Below, one piece after another: positions 32,399-43,513 of a DNA stretch of 64,000 nucleotides. Position numbers and translations under genes: made by a program. The notes below the pieces were generated by a model. That model ran no database searches. It saw nothing but the letters and a program-made list of their open reading frames with translations, and had not been told where the DNA came from. This DNA comes from Elymus sibiricus (Eukaryota > Streptophyta > Magnoliopsida > Poales > Poaceae), in contig CM077664.1 of assembly GCA_039707655.1 (NCBI GenBank), forward strand, positions 202,300,195 through 202,364,194, written 5' to 3'. Within the stretch, counting starts at the first letter, position 1; every line of letters begins with the position of its first letter.

Positions 32399-35300
32399 TT
32401 AATTTGGTGTCAGGATGTACATCTTGCAGTCATGAGGCGGCACTGACGCGGATAGCTGCCCCTGAGCGGAGAACGACGAGTGCTGCGCAACAAGGAGGTT
32501 GTTGTGATGATGAACCCTGGATGCAGTGGATTGTTAAGGATAAGTACTGAGCTCCGAAGAAAGCAAGCTTACCGCCCATAGATCGCGAGCGGTGACGGCA
32601 GCGGATGCCGGAAGCCCGACGTTTGACCAGTGTGCGGTGATGGTTGCCTGGTACCCCTGCCTGTTCCATAGAACCACCGCCTTTCTGTTGCCGCTGAGCG
32701 GACCGGCCCAAACCTACAAAAATATCTCCCAATTTCAGTTTCAGAAATCTCATCATGGAAGTCGCTACTAAGAGATTTGAATTGAGCAATACCTCCAAAC
32801 CGCCATCAGATTGCACCTTCTTTCCCTGGACGCCTAGGCTATCTGTTCAGACAACTGTAGTATGAGCACACTGAAAATCCCATATGAAGGTGTATCATGG
32901 GCAAATAAGTGGAAGAGAATGCTTGCCTTGGTTGACAGCGATGACCTCCTGATTGCTGATTATGGTCTTTGTCTGCGGGCTCATCGAGCGCACGTCGCAC
33001 CCGATCAGAAGAGGAGCCTACACAACTCAAACCAGGATTGCAGTGAGGAAATGCAGAAAAAATTGAGAATTGAAACAACATTATTAAATGCACATGGGAC
33101 AAAACGGGTACCTTGGCAAGTGCCCAGATGCTGAAGTGCGAGCGGTACTCAGCTTCGGACATCCCACCATTTCCAACTTCAAGCATATCAGGATCTGAGA
33201 TTGGAGCAGAACATTGTCTATCGATCAGTTCGAAGCTAACAAATCGTTAGGCAATCAGCAATGCCGGAACAGACTCGTCTGAAACTCTTACCATTCCATC
33301 CACCAGGTCCAGCATAGGAGGCCCATTTGTCGTTCTGGTCCGCACGGGATGTCATGCTGAAGTAACAAGGTAACTATGATCAGTCCTATTAATTCTAGTA
33401 GCACTTGAACAAAACTCCAGAGTTGATGAAATGAGCAGCACCTGTTCCAGTTGTCAGCAATGTCGCCAGTTGTCCTCCAGCTATTACCACCCATGCCACG
33501 TGCCCATGTAGCAGGGTTTTCATTTCCCCTAAACAGCAAAAGCACAAAAGAATGAATCAACAATGCTTGATGTTTCTCCTTTCCATCCTAAAATGCTATG
33601 ACGAGCAGACTCACCATTCACAGAGTGAGAAGAAGATGTTCTGCCCGTATTTCTTCATGGCGTTGCTCATCCTAGTGTATCTGCATCAACCATGGCAATT
33701 TACTTTGCAATCTAACACATAAGACCCAATGCACTTGTCATGCCGCAGTTTGAGGTATTGTTCTCCCTACCTTTCGTTGACACTCCTGCCAGCATCATTG
33801 CAGTTGTCGTACTTCAGATAATCAACTCCCTGGAACGTAAGAATTACAAGAATATTAGAATTTATGGTGTCAATTTTGGTTTGGCACGAGCCGTCAGGTA
33901 AATAATTATAAGGGGTATAAGTGATTCAGTAAACAGAATATAGATTCCATACCCAAGACGCAAAAGTCTTCACGTCTTGCTCTTCGTGATCGAGCGATCC
34001 TGGCATTTTGTTACTGCATGTTTGTGTCCTGTGATACACGGTGACAGTTAGTCTCAGTTCATTTTCGGTTTATCATATATACAAATTCTAGTTTTCTTGG
34101 GTTAGTGAAGAGTTTAGTTGCTGCAGTATAAGAAGAAATTAGTGTTATTTTTATGATGAATTGGATAGCTAGCATACCCAGCATCACTGTAGATACCGAG
34201 CTTCAACCCTTTGGCGTGCACATAATCTGCAAGCGCCTTGATGCCAGAGGGGAATGTTCTTTTATTTGGAACCATGTTACCCTGAGAAAATCGTGATGCA
34301 GCATTATCAATACTGACAGCAATAATATTATAAATGGTGTCCATATGCATAATTTCTGCTTCTAAAACTTCTAATGTTATCTTGAAAATAATTAGGGATG
34401 GTTAGCTGAATTTCATACTACAGTTGTCTCTTGCACTTAATCTCTTGAATTGTGCAAAAAACATAATTCCGCAGTTGCAATATACTGAAAATGATAGGGA
34501 TGGTTAGCAATGCTCAAGTGTATCTCCTTACCTGGTAATCCCTGTTCAATTCTGCCCAGCAATCATCTGAAACAAGAGACATGATATACATTTGAGTAAA
34601 ACATACTGTTAAAAATATTCTAGTACTCGTGTCCAACATGTCATGGGAAATATGGTCCAGAGAGCAGTCTATACCGATGTTAACATATTTATAGCCCAAC
34701 TGCGCCAGACCGGTGTTGATCAATGCATCAGCTGAAGGAAAGGAAAACAACGACGCAGTCATTACGATAGTATAATTTGACGCCATATCAAACTCATGAC
34801 ATTATCTTTGCAGTAAATAAAGACAAGAAGATCATCACGGGGTGTTGGCGTTGGTCTAGCACCAACAACCAAACTCTAGTGACTCACTGGTTCTAGCACT
34901 AACCAACCATGGTTATGTGTCGATGGGGGTCAGTACAAATTGTACCATGGGAGCAGGTGCACGTCTCCTCTTATTTGAACTGAGTGGTTAGCTCAGAAGT
35001 CCCTATCCTGATATGTACATCTGTCATCTGTGGATAGATTGTAGAGAGACCCTTGTGGTTTGTGACGCTAGAGTCAATTGATTTGTTTATCCATCGGACC
35101 ACAAAGACCGGAAAATCTGATCTGCCGTCCACATGCCGCCCTTTCGCAATTGATCGGTTGGCCTTAAATGTGGATATGGGTCCTCATCACCCTTCATGAG
35201 CGTGGCAACCAAAGATATAATTCCCATCAGGATTCTGCCCAAGGGTCTACATATCTTACACTTCAGAATTAAAGAAGTCTGTAGCACATGTGGCATGTGA

Positions 35301-38238
35301 ACTTGTTCCTCTTGCCTTGGTGGGTATAGTTGTGAAGCGAAACATGCTTCATGCCTGGAATCTTTCCATTCTCGAGTGCTAGATCGTACCGATTAAGCTA
35401 TAAGAAAACCCACAAAGTACTAGCGCATGGCTCCATTAGCTGCTTTTCTTATGCAGATTTATGGGCGAAAAGCATCTCTGAATCGTTGAAAAGGAGAAAA
35501 GGCGTCCGTGATTCCCAGATCTGATCCGGCTGGTGCTGCTCAAGGAATAAAGGTTGGGTAGAGATTTTGGAGGAGAGAATATGGCAATGCGCAGCGGCAG
35601 TCGTGTCCCTTGTATGGTTCGCGCAACTTGTTGCTTGCAAGCTGTAACATACTCTGTAACTGGCAACAACTAATAACAACAACTAACAGCAATGGGTAGG
35701 CTGTGCCGGCCGACAGTGGTGCGGAGGGAGAGATCTGTGGCTCTTGGGGGCAACGCCCAGCGCCGACGCCGACGCCTCCGAGCCTGCACAAAAATCTCTC
35801 GGCTGCCTCGGTGCACCGACGACGCACCGCACAATGGCCGATGTGCCGCGGCCGGACAAAAGGAATCTATTCTGTTGGCGAGGAGCAAGAGATTAATTGG
35901 GCCTGCTGGCCTTTTCCATGGATCTTTCCTAGTTTCCTGATAATTCTCTCCGGGTCAGTGTCACCGACACGTCATTATCATGCCGAACGCTGGTACTATA
36001 AACAGTAGTTTAGCAAAAATCCGTGAAGCATAGCAAATTAGCCAGTGAGTGGGCTGAATGTTTTGATAACCTACTGTTATGGAGTAGCGTTGGGCGTGAT
36101 ATTGATAACGAAACTGCTCTACGTACGATTCCTTTTTATCGGACACTGGTACGACCAGACAGCAGATGCTATGGCCCACAAACTGGTAATCTATGATTTG
36201 TCTCTAATCGTACTGAGTGTTGGACGGAAATTTATCGTACGTATAACAAGGTTCTATTGATAACGACATGTCGGAAAGCACAGCAACTTGGCCAGTGATT
36301 GGGCCGAATGTGCATTGAAGAAGTGAAAAGGGAGGTGCAGAATTGCAGATAGACCATAGGATTTGAGGCTTGAAACGGGGGTTGGATTGAATTGGTAGTA
36401 GTAGTAGGAAGGAAGGAGCAAGTGTCCCGTACCTGTCTCCCTGATGATCTCCTCGCTGATCTCGCAGTAGAAGTGGTTCCAGCTGTTCCACCTAACAACA
36501 CACGAAATGTTTCATCATCAGTCAGGATTAATAAATTTAATAATCAGACTAAACTAGAAGAGAAAATGGCGACCCATGACGAACTATATATATAGGTCAA
36601 AAGGAAAATGGCGACTCATGACGAGGCACGTCCTTAGAAAAATGGCGATCATGACGAGGCTCGTCGGAAGAAGAATCGCGACCCACGTCAAATTATAGCC
36701 GATGCTTGCGCATGGCATATTTGCTTCTAGACCATTTTTTTACTGTATTGACTATTGAGCAACCGACACACACACAGAGGCCCTGTTTGGAACCGTGGGT
36801 TAGAGTTAGTTTGAGTTAGATTGGGGCTCAACTAACTCTAACCCAGCCAAACAGGAGGAGTTAGATTGGGTTAGTTTGCTCTAACCCAACTAGCCCACAG
36901 GAGAGGTGTTTATTTGAGTTAGATTGGGTTAGATTCTAACTCTAACCTCTAACTAGTTAGAGTATCCAAACAGGGCCAGAGAGGGGTATTGGCCATGGTA
37001 AAAAGAAGCGGCGAGTCGCCGGACCTGATACGCGATGATGACCCATCAGCACCAGGACGGCAGTACCGTACGGTTCTGGTTGCAGGGTTAAAATACTACT
37101 CTATGTGCGAGGAGAGGACAGAGGCCAAGGGACAGGCACAAAGGCCAACAGAGAAAAAGGAAAAAGAAAGCATAGATAAAGGGGTAGGTCGTCAAATCTT
37201 TTCCCTCTTCTTTTGGGCGTGCCTTTGCTCGCAGGCAGGGGCCCCTCGGTTGTTCCGCAGTTTTTTGATCTTTTTCGTTCAATTATCAATGAAGATCACT
37301 GCAGGTTTTGCATTACTGGTTACTGATGAAGTCGCTGATCAATATAGTAGCAGCAGTAACAAATACTGCTGGATCCCTGTGTTAAAATAAATACTGGATC
37401 CATGCGAAATCTGGAGCACATACATGCTCGTTCCAATATAAATGCTGGCCAAAAAAAATCTTTAGATCTATATATGACTGGACGAGGGAAGCAGAAAAAA
37501 AATGCCCAGCGCCTGCCTGCACACGTGCGTGCCCAAGCAAGCATTTATCTTACTCCCCTCAATGGCTAAATCCATCATCTTATTGCCAAATCTCTCATCC
37601 TATATATCCGGCCAAAAGAAAATACGTAGGAAAACTGTATCTGTAGCGACGAAGCGGGACAGAAATTGGAAATATCGCGTGCGGGAATGGAAGGGAAGGG
37701 AGGGAAGTGGCCAAAGGGGCTTTAACAAAAGCGTCCAAACCCCAGCCATCATGAAAGCGGAGGGAGCGGCTTAACGACTCGGTGGCCGCTGCGAGCGAGA
37801 TTTGGCCATGCACCTTTCGCTTCCGCCGCAAGCGAGACACATATGAACGTCCCTTTGCTCGCCCGGAAGCCACCGTCATCACCACGCACTCCTAATCCAG
37901 AGCGATGATACTATATTTTCATGTTAATTAAAACTTTTGCTTTGTTTGTGCGGATTGGGCGGTAGCGTAGCGTAAGGCGGAGGATACGGATCGAATGCAT
38001 GCTATACCGGGTGAAAAAACGAAGAGGAAAAGACAAGAGGAGGAGTTGGACGGCAGCAGCGTGAGTGAAAGTACCCCATCTGCGGCGTCCTGCCGAGGCC
38101 GTTCTCGAGCGCCTCCCGCCGCCCCCGCCGCGCGCGGAGCTCGCCCAGCGTCGCGTTCCCGGCCGCGTCCACGGGCACCCGGGCTCCCGCCGCGACGAGC
38201 AGCGCGAGCAGCAGCGACAGGCTCGAGGCGCGCGCCAT
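32399..38238 (-). CDS. AGAL: Alpha-galactosidase, GH27 (EC 3.2.1.22), 15 exons
   Basis: Hydrolyses terminal alpha-1,6-galactosyl residues from raffinose-family sugars and galactomannan; secreted or vacuolar. Exons (minus): 38238-38075, 36491-36433, 34731-34675, 34566-34532, 34281-34178, 34028-33953, 33829-33771, 33680-33615, 33528-33442, 33356-33292, 33194-33112, 33017-32927, 32842-32793, 32713-32573, 32482-32399. They join in phase to 1221 nt, 406 residues plus stop. Residues 1 to about 26 form a signal peptide ([12 protein letters not shown]). GH27 landmarks: [12 protein letters not shown] (51-63), DDCW (94-97), nucleophile Asp173 in YLKYDNC, acid/base Asp229 in [22 protein letters not shown], and C-terminal beta domain ending CKMYILTPN. 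Introns are GT-AG except intron 12 (GC-AG). Length and exon order fit the grass family; no disabling change seen. Exon 9 has one extra Gly. Intron 1 (36492-38074) and intron 2 (34732-36432) are long. Confidence 0.93.
32843..32926 (-). other. Intron 12 of AGAL with GC-AG splice sites
   Basis: The donor on the minus strand reads CCAAG|GCAAGC and the acceptor AACAG|ATAGCC. Using GC keeps the frame (CAA G + AT = Gln-Asp, as in the family motif AVNQD). There is no GT nearby that would. This is the minor but normal GC-AG class. Confidence 0.85.
36026..36311. repeat. Imperfect direct repeat in AGAL intron 2
   Basis: The 36-bp segments at 36026-36061 and 36276-36311 (AAGCAYAGCAAMTT...GGGCYGAATGT) match at 31 of 36 positions by eye. 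GATAAC lies just after the first (36065) and before the second (36259). This may be two ends of an old insertion or a local duplication; no named element. Confidence 0.6.
36562..36690. repeat. Short degenerate tandem repeat in AGAL intron 1
   Basis: Three to four copies of AAAATGGCGA(C)YCATGACGA at about 36562, 36605 and 36640, with a weaker one at 36670 (AATCGCGACCCACG). Spacing is about 40 bp. Confidence 0.6.
36779..36977. mobile_element. MITE in AGAL intron 1 (199 bp)
   Basis: Terminal inverted repeats GGCCCTGTTTGG and CCAAACAGGGCC are perfect over 12 bp. Inverted subterminal GTTAGAGTTAG / CTAACTCTAAC motifs follow. Flanks repeat CAGAG or AGA depending on where the end is drawn, so the TSD length and superfamily (hAT- or Harbinger-like) are uncertain. 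It lies about 0.3 kb upstream of exon 2 in the direction of transcription. Confidence 0.8.
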
Positions 38239-38350
38239 GGCTACCTGCTTCCGCTGCCGAGCGAGCAGGGGCAGAGGAGGAGGTGGGGTGGGTGGGGATG
38301 GTACTGGTGGCGCCGGTGAGTGACTGCTGGAGACGCGTCTGACGGGCGCC

Positions 38351-38358
38351 TTTATATA
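38351..38358 (-). promoter_or_regulatory. TATA box of the AGAL gene
   Basis: CTATATAAAGG on the minus strand, about 113 bp upstream of the ATG, in a CpG-rich proximal promoter. A leader of roughly 80 bp (CCACCTCCTCCTCTGCCCC) follows. The position fits a focused plant promoter. Confidence 0.75.
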
Positions 38359-38360
38359 GG

Positions 38361-39500
38361 GCCGCGCGCGGGGACTGCGGGGCCGCAGTTTTCAAAATAT
38401 TAAGGCCAAATATTAATGTAGTACCATTATTTTCTTCTAAGTATATTATTTGGATTTTTTTTGTTGTGTGTATACACTCCTGTGGCTTGACTTGTGTCGC
38501 CGGGTTTGCCTCGATTGGGTCCGCCAATGAGCGGCAGAGTACGTGTTCACTGCAGTGCTCGCGGACCGGTGCTCCGTGGGATCCAGCCGTGCGTTGGGTC
38601 GCTGGTGGAGTGGTGGTGGCCCGCTGTCAGCGAGACAGGATGGCGTGAGCGGGGTGGAACACGGGATATGCCCCAACTCACTTTTCTTTGCTTCTTACTC
38701 CTAGAGGTTGCTAGCCTTCTAGACGGTTAGGAGTCACTTGAGCAACTTAAAGAAAGATAACAAGGTGTACAGGAGGACCGTACAAAGCACTGTGAAAAGA
38801 AAAATCAAACCTATTGAAAATTTAGCCATTCTCTCGTCTAATATTCATGTTTACTTTTAATCAAGCGAGACACTAACGATAATGCTTGTTTATAGACTTG
38901 ATTTCACTCGAGAAAAGATGGTTATGTTCCAAGTGTTGCGATCTAGTATTTTTGAACATTTTATTGCAACGAATATAATTTAATGCATACGGGGAATTTT
39001 TGTTATGTGAGCGTGTTTGAAATGTTGCAACATCTCTGAATGGTTTTTCACGGAGCGATAACAAAAATGAAAGATGTTCCATATAATGGAGGATATGAGG
39101 AGAAGCGATACCGTGAGATGGAAATGGACGATGGCAACATGGTCCACTAACCACTTGCACTGAACCCATCATTAAACCGCTCGATGCGTTGTCGGAACGT
39201 TCTTGCACCATAAAACCAGCAAATTAAGTGAGATGGTTGGCGTCGGAGTGAGGACAGCAAAGGGCTTTGTCCCTGTGCTTGAGGGTCAAAATCCAGGTTC
39301 GGATGAGCTCTTTGGCGCCGTATATGCCTGCCTTCTGTGCTGGCCACTAACCCACTCACCCACCACATACATCGCATCCTTGATCATCAGACATGTTCAC
39401 ACGAGCAGTGATTTATCTTTACTACCACGGTAGCACTATCGAAGAAAGAAACGAGCAAATAACCTGGACAGAATATATATACGTAGTTGGCCAACAACGT
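38361..39500. other. Upstream intergenic region of AGAL
   Basis: No gene is recognised. GC-rich to about 38700, then AT-rich. No terminal repeats found. Confidence 0.4.
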
Positions 39501-39611
39501 CGTGTATAAAAGAGGAGCAGGGAGAAATCATCATTGACCTGTGTGGGCAGCCAGCGTCGTGGAGGTCCACCCACCCAGCCGCCATTTTTATTCTTGGAAA
39601 GCTTTGCTCGG

Positions 39612-39713
39612 ATGACACCGATCATGGACCTGATCTTATCGCTTCCGCTGAAGCTCCGAGGCACTCCTTCACGCCGTTTCTCAGGCCGCAAGAGCTTCTA
39701 CAGCTGGGCTTAG
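39612..39713 (+). CDS. Doubtful 33-residue ORF behind a TATA box
   Basis: A TATAAA at 39505-39510 lies 107 bp upstream of ATG 39612 (MTPIMDLILSLPLKLRG...), which ends at TAG 39711. A good donor (GTCCG|GTGAGT) follows at about 39737. The peptide has no recognised domain. Listed because promoter-like spacing is present; it may equally be chance. Confidence 0.15.
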   Translation: MTPIMDLILSLPLKLRGTPSRRFSGRKSFYSWA

Positions 39714-40232
39714 CAAATTCGCCCACTTTGCGTCCGGTGAGTATCCACGTGTCCGTTTTAAGCCTTTATTTTTCCGTATATACAACCATTCACCTTATTT
39801 TCTTTCTTATATATTCAATCACACACTTGCATGTGATAGATGAAGATAAAAAGAGAGAAAGCAAAAAAAGAGAAAATGTGGTCCGAAGTGGGCCACGTCT
39901 TACCTCGTGGACTGACCGAGCGCGTCCGGACACATCTGCGAACCCTTATATCCTCTCTAGATTTGGTATCAGTATGAGAGTTTGCGGACAACCCGGATGT
40001 ATAAGAATGATATGAGGAGTCCGGTTAGGTCATTTTTTCGTCCTCTCTTTTGTCCGGTACCAGGCGGCAGGTGCGTCCGCGGACATCTGAGGAGGATTTG
40101 AGAGGACCGGGTGTACATGCTCTCTAAGGGCATCTCCAACGCCGACCCTCAAACTGCTCGCATACGTCCGTACCGCGGAAGCCATCCAATGCCTTCCGGA
40201 CGCACTATCTCCCGCAAAAATGGAGACAAAGT

Positions 40233-40245
40233 GGGGGGGGGGGGG
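40233..40245 (+). repeat. Poly-G tract
   Basis: A run of 13 G, broken by one A and followed by more G, within the left part of the TIR element. Confidence 0.9.
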
Positions 40246-40504
40246 AGGGGGTGCGGGGGCCCGGACAGCAGCCACGTTGGACTCCGACGCCCCAGGCCCA
40301 CTAAATCCACCTTCCCGTCCTCATTTTCTTCCACTCCGCTACTTCTCACCCTTACTTTGCATCCGCGCCCTTCACCTCCGCCGCCGCGGCCGTACCTCTC
40401 CGGCCGCCATACAAGCAGTGCCAGACGTTCGCAACCAGCACCGACGCGCCCACTCGCCTTTTACGACGGCGCTGTCCATCCTGGAGCCGTTTGTACCCAG
40501 GTAC

Positions 40505-40509
40505 ACTCC
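40505..40509. other. Target-site duplication ACTCC of the solo LTR (left)
   Basis: Repeated exactly at 51193-51197, directly outside the TG...CA ends of the solo LTR, and separated by 10.7 kb because of the nested Copia. Confidence 0.9.
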
Positions 40510-40730
40510 TGTAGGGGAACGCAGCAGAAAACAAAAAAATTCCGACCTACGCACCAGCCCAAGACCACTATGGAGACTGCATACAAGGTTTGATCTTTTT
40601 CGTTACCGATTCGTAGCGCAGCGGAAGAAGAGTCGATGACGATCGTTGGTGCAGATCCCCGCAGCTAGGATTTTACAACCTCCCAACCGCGAGGATGTAC
40701 TCCCTTGTTAGCTCACCGGACGGATCTCCG

Positions 40731-40893
40731 GGCAGCCCTTCGGGAGGCCTCGGGACAGTCCCTCGGATAGTCCCACCGAACGGATCCTCGGACAGCCCTT
40801 CGGGAGGACCCTCGAAACTCAGACGGTCACTCGGACAGCCCTTCGGGAGGACCCCCGAAACTCGGACAATAACTCGGACAGCGCTTCGGGAGG
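40731..40893 (-). repeat. Four-copy repeat CGGACAGCCCTTCGGGAGG in the solo LTR
   Basis: Copies at about 40731-40747, 40788-40808, 40832-40851 and 40875-40893, spacing 43-57 bp. They lie downstream of the TATA box in transcription direction and so in the LTR transcript leader. Each contains C-TTCG-G. Confidence 0.85.
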
Positions 40894-41116
40894 CACTCTC
40901 AAACTAAGACCGAAACTACGATCTCTCTACAGAGTTGCACACATACGGTGTCATCTATCCGGCAGGGCTTCGCCGTCCAGAACTAGTTTCCACCGGAACC
41001 CAGACAGCCTTTCGGCTCTACGAAACTATTTCGCGGGGAGGGAGAGAGAAGGCTAGATCATGCATGGCTTGTGTATGTTGAGAAAGAGTGAGTCTTTAGG
41101 CAGCCCCCTCCACCCC

Positions 41117-41124
41117 TATTTATA
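41117..41124 (-). promoter_or_regulatory. TATA box of the solo LTR
   Basis: GGCCTATAAATAGGGG on the minus strand, the typical Copia LTR promoter form. Confidence 0.7.
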
Positions 41125-41830
41125 GGCCAAGCCCAAGGGTGTCTTCTCCAAGAAGCCAAGGGGAAAAATACCAAAAGACCCTCAAGGTGGCTTCTCCAAG
41201 AAGCCACCCAAAAAGCACTTTCACTATTCATGAAAACATTTTTCCGCGACCGTTGAATCCGAAAATATTTCTGTGGGTCTTAGAATAATTTCAGTACCCA
41301 CTAAATTGATTTTGGACGCGTTCCGAAACAATTCCGGATTAGTGATTTTCATCTGCGAAAAGCAACCAAAGCGGTTCCGGCAGCTCCGGAACATTTCCGG
41401 GTTTTTCTCCGAAAAATCCCAGAAGTTCCCAGAACAATTCTGGCACCCTCCAAGAATTTTCAGGCCTGTGCCGAAACCAATTTGACTTAATGGTATACCC
41501 TGAAACAACTTTTCAGTTTTACCGAAACTATTCCGGTGCTCTCTCTCCGGAACTTTTCCTCTGTCTCCGAAACTTTTCCGGTGACTTTCTCTCAGACTCC
41601 CTGTCTAGTATTCAGTAGATAGATGACCCTTAAGCGTGTGACCCTATAGGTTTGGTGAAGCATAGACATGACCGGAACTCTTTCCGATCAATGATCAACA
41701 TCGGAGCCGTGGACACCCATATTGACCCCTATACCCACACGAATAAATATTCGACTGAACCTCCAGTTGCCGTGTGTTATTCCTGTTGCTTCGCGATATG
41801 TTACAAAACCCGATGTGAGATTTATCGGCA

Positions 41831-41835
41831 TCCCC
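41831..41835. other. Target-site duplication TCCCC of the Angela-type element (left)
   Basis: Repeated at 50491-50495 immediately after the 3' LTR. Confidence 0.92.
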
Positions 41836-43499
41836 TGTTGGAAATATGCCCTAGAGGCAATAATAAAATGGTTATTATTATATTTCCTTGTTCATGATAA
41901 TTGTCTATTGTTCATGCTATAATTGTATTAGCCGGAAACCGTAATACATGTGTGAATACATAGACCACACCATGTCCCTAGTGAGCCTCTAGATGACTAG
42001 CTCGTTGATCAATAGATGGTCATGGTTTCCTGGCCATGGACATTGGATGTCGTTGATAACGGGATCACATCATTAGGAGAATGATGTGATGGACAAGACC
42101 CAATCCTAAGCATAGCACAAGATCGTGTAGTTCGTCTGCTAGAGCTTTTCTAATGTCAAGTATCATTTCCTTAGACCATGAGATTGTGCAACTCCCGGAT
42201 ACCGTAGGAATGCTTTGGGTGTATCAAACGTCACAACGTAACCGGGTGACTATAAACGTGCACTACAGGTGTCTCCGAAAGTGTTTGTTGGGTTGGCACG
42301 AATTGAGACTGGGATTTGTCACTCCGTGTGACGGAGAGGTATCTCTGGGCCCACTCAATAATACATCATCATAATGAGCTCAATGTGACTAAGGAGTTAG
42401 TCACGGGATCATGTGTTACGGAACGAGTAAAGAGACTTGCCGGTAACGAGATTGAACAAGGTATAGGGATACCGACGATCGAATCTCGGGCAAGTAACAT
42501 ACCGATGGACAAAGGGAATTGTATACGAGATTAATTGAATCCCCGACATCGTGGTTCATCCGATGAGATCATCGTGGAACATGTGGGAGCCAATATGCGT
42601 ATCCAGATCCCGCTATTGGTTATTGGCCGGAGAGGTGTCTCGGTCATGACTGCATGGTTCTCGAACCCGTAGGGTCTACACACTTAAGGTTCGGTGACGC
42701 TAGAGTTGTAATGGGAATTGTATGTGGTTACCGAAAGTTGTTCGGAGTCCCGGATGAGATCCCGGACGTCACGAGGAGTTCCGGAATGGTCCGGAGGTGA
42801 AGATTTATATATGGGAAGTCCAATTTCAGTCACCGGAAAGGTTTCGGGGTTTATCGGTATTGTACCGGGACCACCGAAGGGGTTCCGGGGGTCCACCTGC
42901 CCCGAAGGACCTAATGGGCTGTAGTTGGGTGGGAACCAACCCCTTAGTGGGCTGGTGCGCCCCCCAAGGGCCCAAGGCGCCTAGGGTTGGAAACCCTAGG
43001 GGGGCCGCCGCCCCCCCCCTCTAGATGGATCTAGGGGGGCCGGCCCCCTCTCCCCTTCCCCCTATAAATAGTGGGGGGTGGGAGGGCAGCCGTACACCCT
43101 TCCCTTGGCGCAGCCCTTCCCCCTTCCTACACCTCCTCCTCCGTAGCGCTTAGCGAAGCTCTGCCGGAGAACCACGAGCTCCACCGCCACCACGCCGTCG
43201 TGCTGCCGGAGCTCTCCCTCAACTTCTCCTTCCCCCCTTGCTGGATCAAGAAGGAGGAGACGTCCCCGGGCTGTACGTGTGTTGAACGCGGAGGCGCCGT
43301 CCGTTCGGCGCTTGGATCGGATCTTCCGCGATTTGAATCGCCGCGAGTACGACTCCATCAACCGCGTTCTTTGTAACGCTTCCTCTTAGCGATCTTCAAG
43401 GGTATGAAGATGCACTCCCTCTCTCTCGTTGCTAGCATCTCCTAGATTGATCTTGGTGACACGTAGGAAAATTTTGAATTATTACTACGTTCCCCAACA
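41836..43499 (+). repeat. 5' LTR of the Angela-type Copia (1664 bp)
   Basis: TG...CA; TATAAATA promoter box at 43073-43080 in the usual CCCCTATAAATAG context; GC-rich leader after it. Confidence 0.95.
43073..43080 (+). promoter_or_regulatory. LTR promoter TATA box
   Basis: CCTATAAATAGTGG; the same box is at 50053-50060 in the 3' LTR. Confidence 0.85.
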
Positions 43500-43500
43500 G

Positions 43501-43513
43501 TGGTATCAGAGCC
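43501..43513 (+). promoter_or_regulatory. Initiator tRNA-Met primer-binding site
   Basis: TGGTATCAGAGCC one base after the 5' LTR; complementary to the 3' end of initiator tRNA-Met, the usual Copia primer. Confidence 0.92.

Noticed and set aside
35540..36008. Frames in AGAL intron 2
   Set aside because: No similarity to known proteins; the intron is bounded by correct splice sites and a GC-rich patch explains the open frames.
37928..38527. 199-codon frame over the AGAL promoter and first exon
   Set aside because: Shadow of exon 1 in another frame, crossing the TATA box and leader.
40111..40639. Pro/Arg-rich frames of 139-160 codons
   Set aside because: They span the TIR end, a poly-G run and the edge of the solo LTR at 40510; not a gene.
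43062..43376. Frames of about 100 codons on both strands in the Angela LTR (also at 50011-50352)
   Set aside because: LTR leader sequence; the same frames occur in both LTRs by duplication.
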